From a virus: a stretch of 34,392 bases of DNA. Under the pieces are notes generated by a model. It saw nothing but the letters and a program-made list of their open reading frames with translations. It had not been told where the DNA came from and made no database searches. Positions 33,670 through 34,392 of the stretch are shown piece after piece. How positions within the stretch are numbered: the first letter of the stretch is position 1; every line of letters begins with the position of its first letter. The DNA lies in IMG/VR virus record IMGVR_UViG_3300042691_020856, positions 1-34,392 of that record. One strand, written 5' to 3'. A program made the position numbers and the translations under genes.

Positions 33670-34392
33670 TACAAGTTTATGATAAGTATGGGAAGATAAA
33701 ATCTTCAGGACTTCCTGGATCAGGTACTGTTACAAGTTTTTCTGCAGGAAATTTTTCTCCATTATTTAATTCTACAGTTACTTCTCCTACAAGTACTCCT
33801 AATATTTCTTTTTCTTCTATATCACAAGCACAAAATTTATTTTATGCTAGTCCTAATGGATCTTCAGGAGTTCCTACATTTAGAGCATTAGTAGCTGCTG
33901 ATATTCCTACATTAACAAACTATGTTCCTACAAGTAGGACATTAACTATTAATGGGGTTACGTATGATTTATCAGCAGATAGAAGTTGGACAGTAACTGC
34001 TCCTGGAGGTTCTGGAATACCTCACGCAACAGCAGCAGGAACAGATACATATACAGCTACTGTTACAGGGGTTACAGCATACGCAGATGGGGATGCTTAT
34101 CTTATTAGGTTTACTAACGGAAATACAACAGGATGTACACTTAATATTAATTCACTAGGAGCAATACCTCTTTACAGAAATAATGATGGTCCATTATTGG
34201 GTGGAGATATTGTGGATGGTGCTGAGATGTTGTGTGTATATAATTCTACATCTGTTCACTTTCAAGTAATTGGTGTTGCGCCAAATACATTAATTGCTTA
34301 TGTAACAAATGATGATTCTGTAACAATCACTAAAGGTCAAGCAGTTTATGCTTTTAGTGGTACAGGGGATAGAATGACTGTTAAAAGAGCTT
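33666..34392 (+). CDS. Tail-fibre/appendage protein, 5' part (3' end outside window)
   Basis: Opens at the ATG at 33666 inside the upstream TGA and stays open for 242 codons to the window end with no stop. The text is typical of Bacteroidota phage fibres: GTVTSFSAGNFSPLF, TSTPNISFSSISQAQNLFYA, then RALVAADIPTL and TLTINGVTYDLSADRSWTV. A glycine/Thr module follows with ATAAGTDTYTATVTGVTAY and TTGCTLNINSLGAIPLY. The last visible part, TKGQAVYAFSGTGDRMTVKRA, matches a beta-rich fibre module. Probable role: host receptor binding or baseplate appendage. Because it has no stop in the window it is easy to miss. Confidence 0.8.
   Translation, partial: MIQVYDKYGKIKSSGLPGSGTVTSFSAGNFSPLFNSTVTSPTSTPNISFSSISQAQNLFYASPNGSSGVPTFRALVAADIPTLTNYVPTSRTLTINGVTYDLSADRSWTVTAPGGSGIPHATAAGTDTYTATVTGVTAYADGDAYLIRFTNGNTTGCTLNINSLGAIPLYRNNDGPLLGGDIVDGAEMLCVYNSTSVHFQVIGVAPNTLIAYVTNDDSVTITKGQAVYAFSGTGDRMTVKRA

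Overview
The window is part of a double-stranded DNA phage genome, most likely a crAss-like phage (Crassvirales) of a Bacteroidota host, perhaps Flavobacteriia-like. All supported genes lie on the + strand and are tightly packed with 0-10 nt gaps or short overlaps. The DNA is very AT-rich, starts lack Shine-Dalgarno sequences, and the two largest gaps carry the Bacteroidota-type -7 element TAnnTTTG. The strongest taxonomic signals are an enormous ORF with an RNA-polymerase-like DFDID catalytic motif, its giant partner genes, several protein segments I recognise from memory of crAss-like genomes, and a Bacteroidota-type FISUMP adhesin domain. Family recognition is from memory and motif reading; no database search was possible.

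Layout. (1) 1-2865, appendage genes: the 3' end of a FISUMP-domain adhesin, a threonine-tract tail fibre and an unrecognised 288-aa protein. (2) 2867-10396: two large virion-type proteins that share scattered, glycine-doublet motifs of the form [K/Q]-x-G-G, separated by a small HNH homing endonuclease. The first also has an N-terminal zinc ribbon, a DAxRH/HE/DLxNN module and an HExxH metalloprotease-like motif. (3) A 90-nt gap with a good Bacteroidota promoter (TTG-20 nt-TACATTTG), then 10487-31232: three co-directional genes of 948, 4304 and 1654 codons with 9-10 nt between them. This is the presumed RNA polymerase and ejection-cargo operon. The 4304-aa product joins an N-terminal hydrophobic region, coiled coils, Pro/Glu linkers, a degenerate zincin site (HEVFE) and an RNAP core. 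The 1654-aa product has a RecB/Cas4-like PD-(D/E)XK nuclease domain. (4) A 118-nt gap with a second TAnnTTTG element, then 31351-33074, a lysis cassette: a membrane coiled-coil protein, a GH24 lysozyme and a spanin-like overlapping pair. (5) 33081-34392: two tiny genes too short for routine ORF calling, a 99-aa beta-rich protein, and the 5' part of another tail-fibre gene that runs off the window.

How it may work together (inference): host RNA polymerase transcribes region 3 late in infection; the polymerase and its partners are packaged and ejected with the DNA at the next infection to start early transcription. The flanking appendage genes provide adsorption, and the lysis cassette opens the Gram-negative envelope. 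The standard stop codons hold: of 16 complete genes 14 end in TAA, 2 in TGA (both inside ATGA overlaps) and none in TAG. I see no tRNA, CRISPR array, IS element or integrase here.
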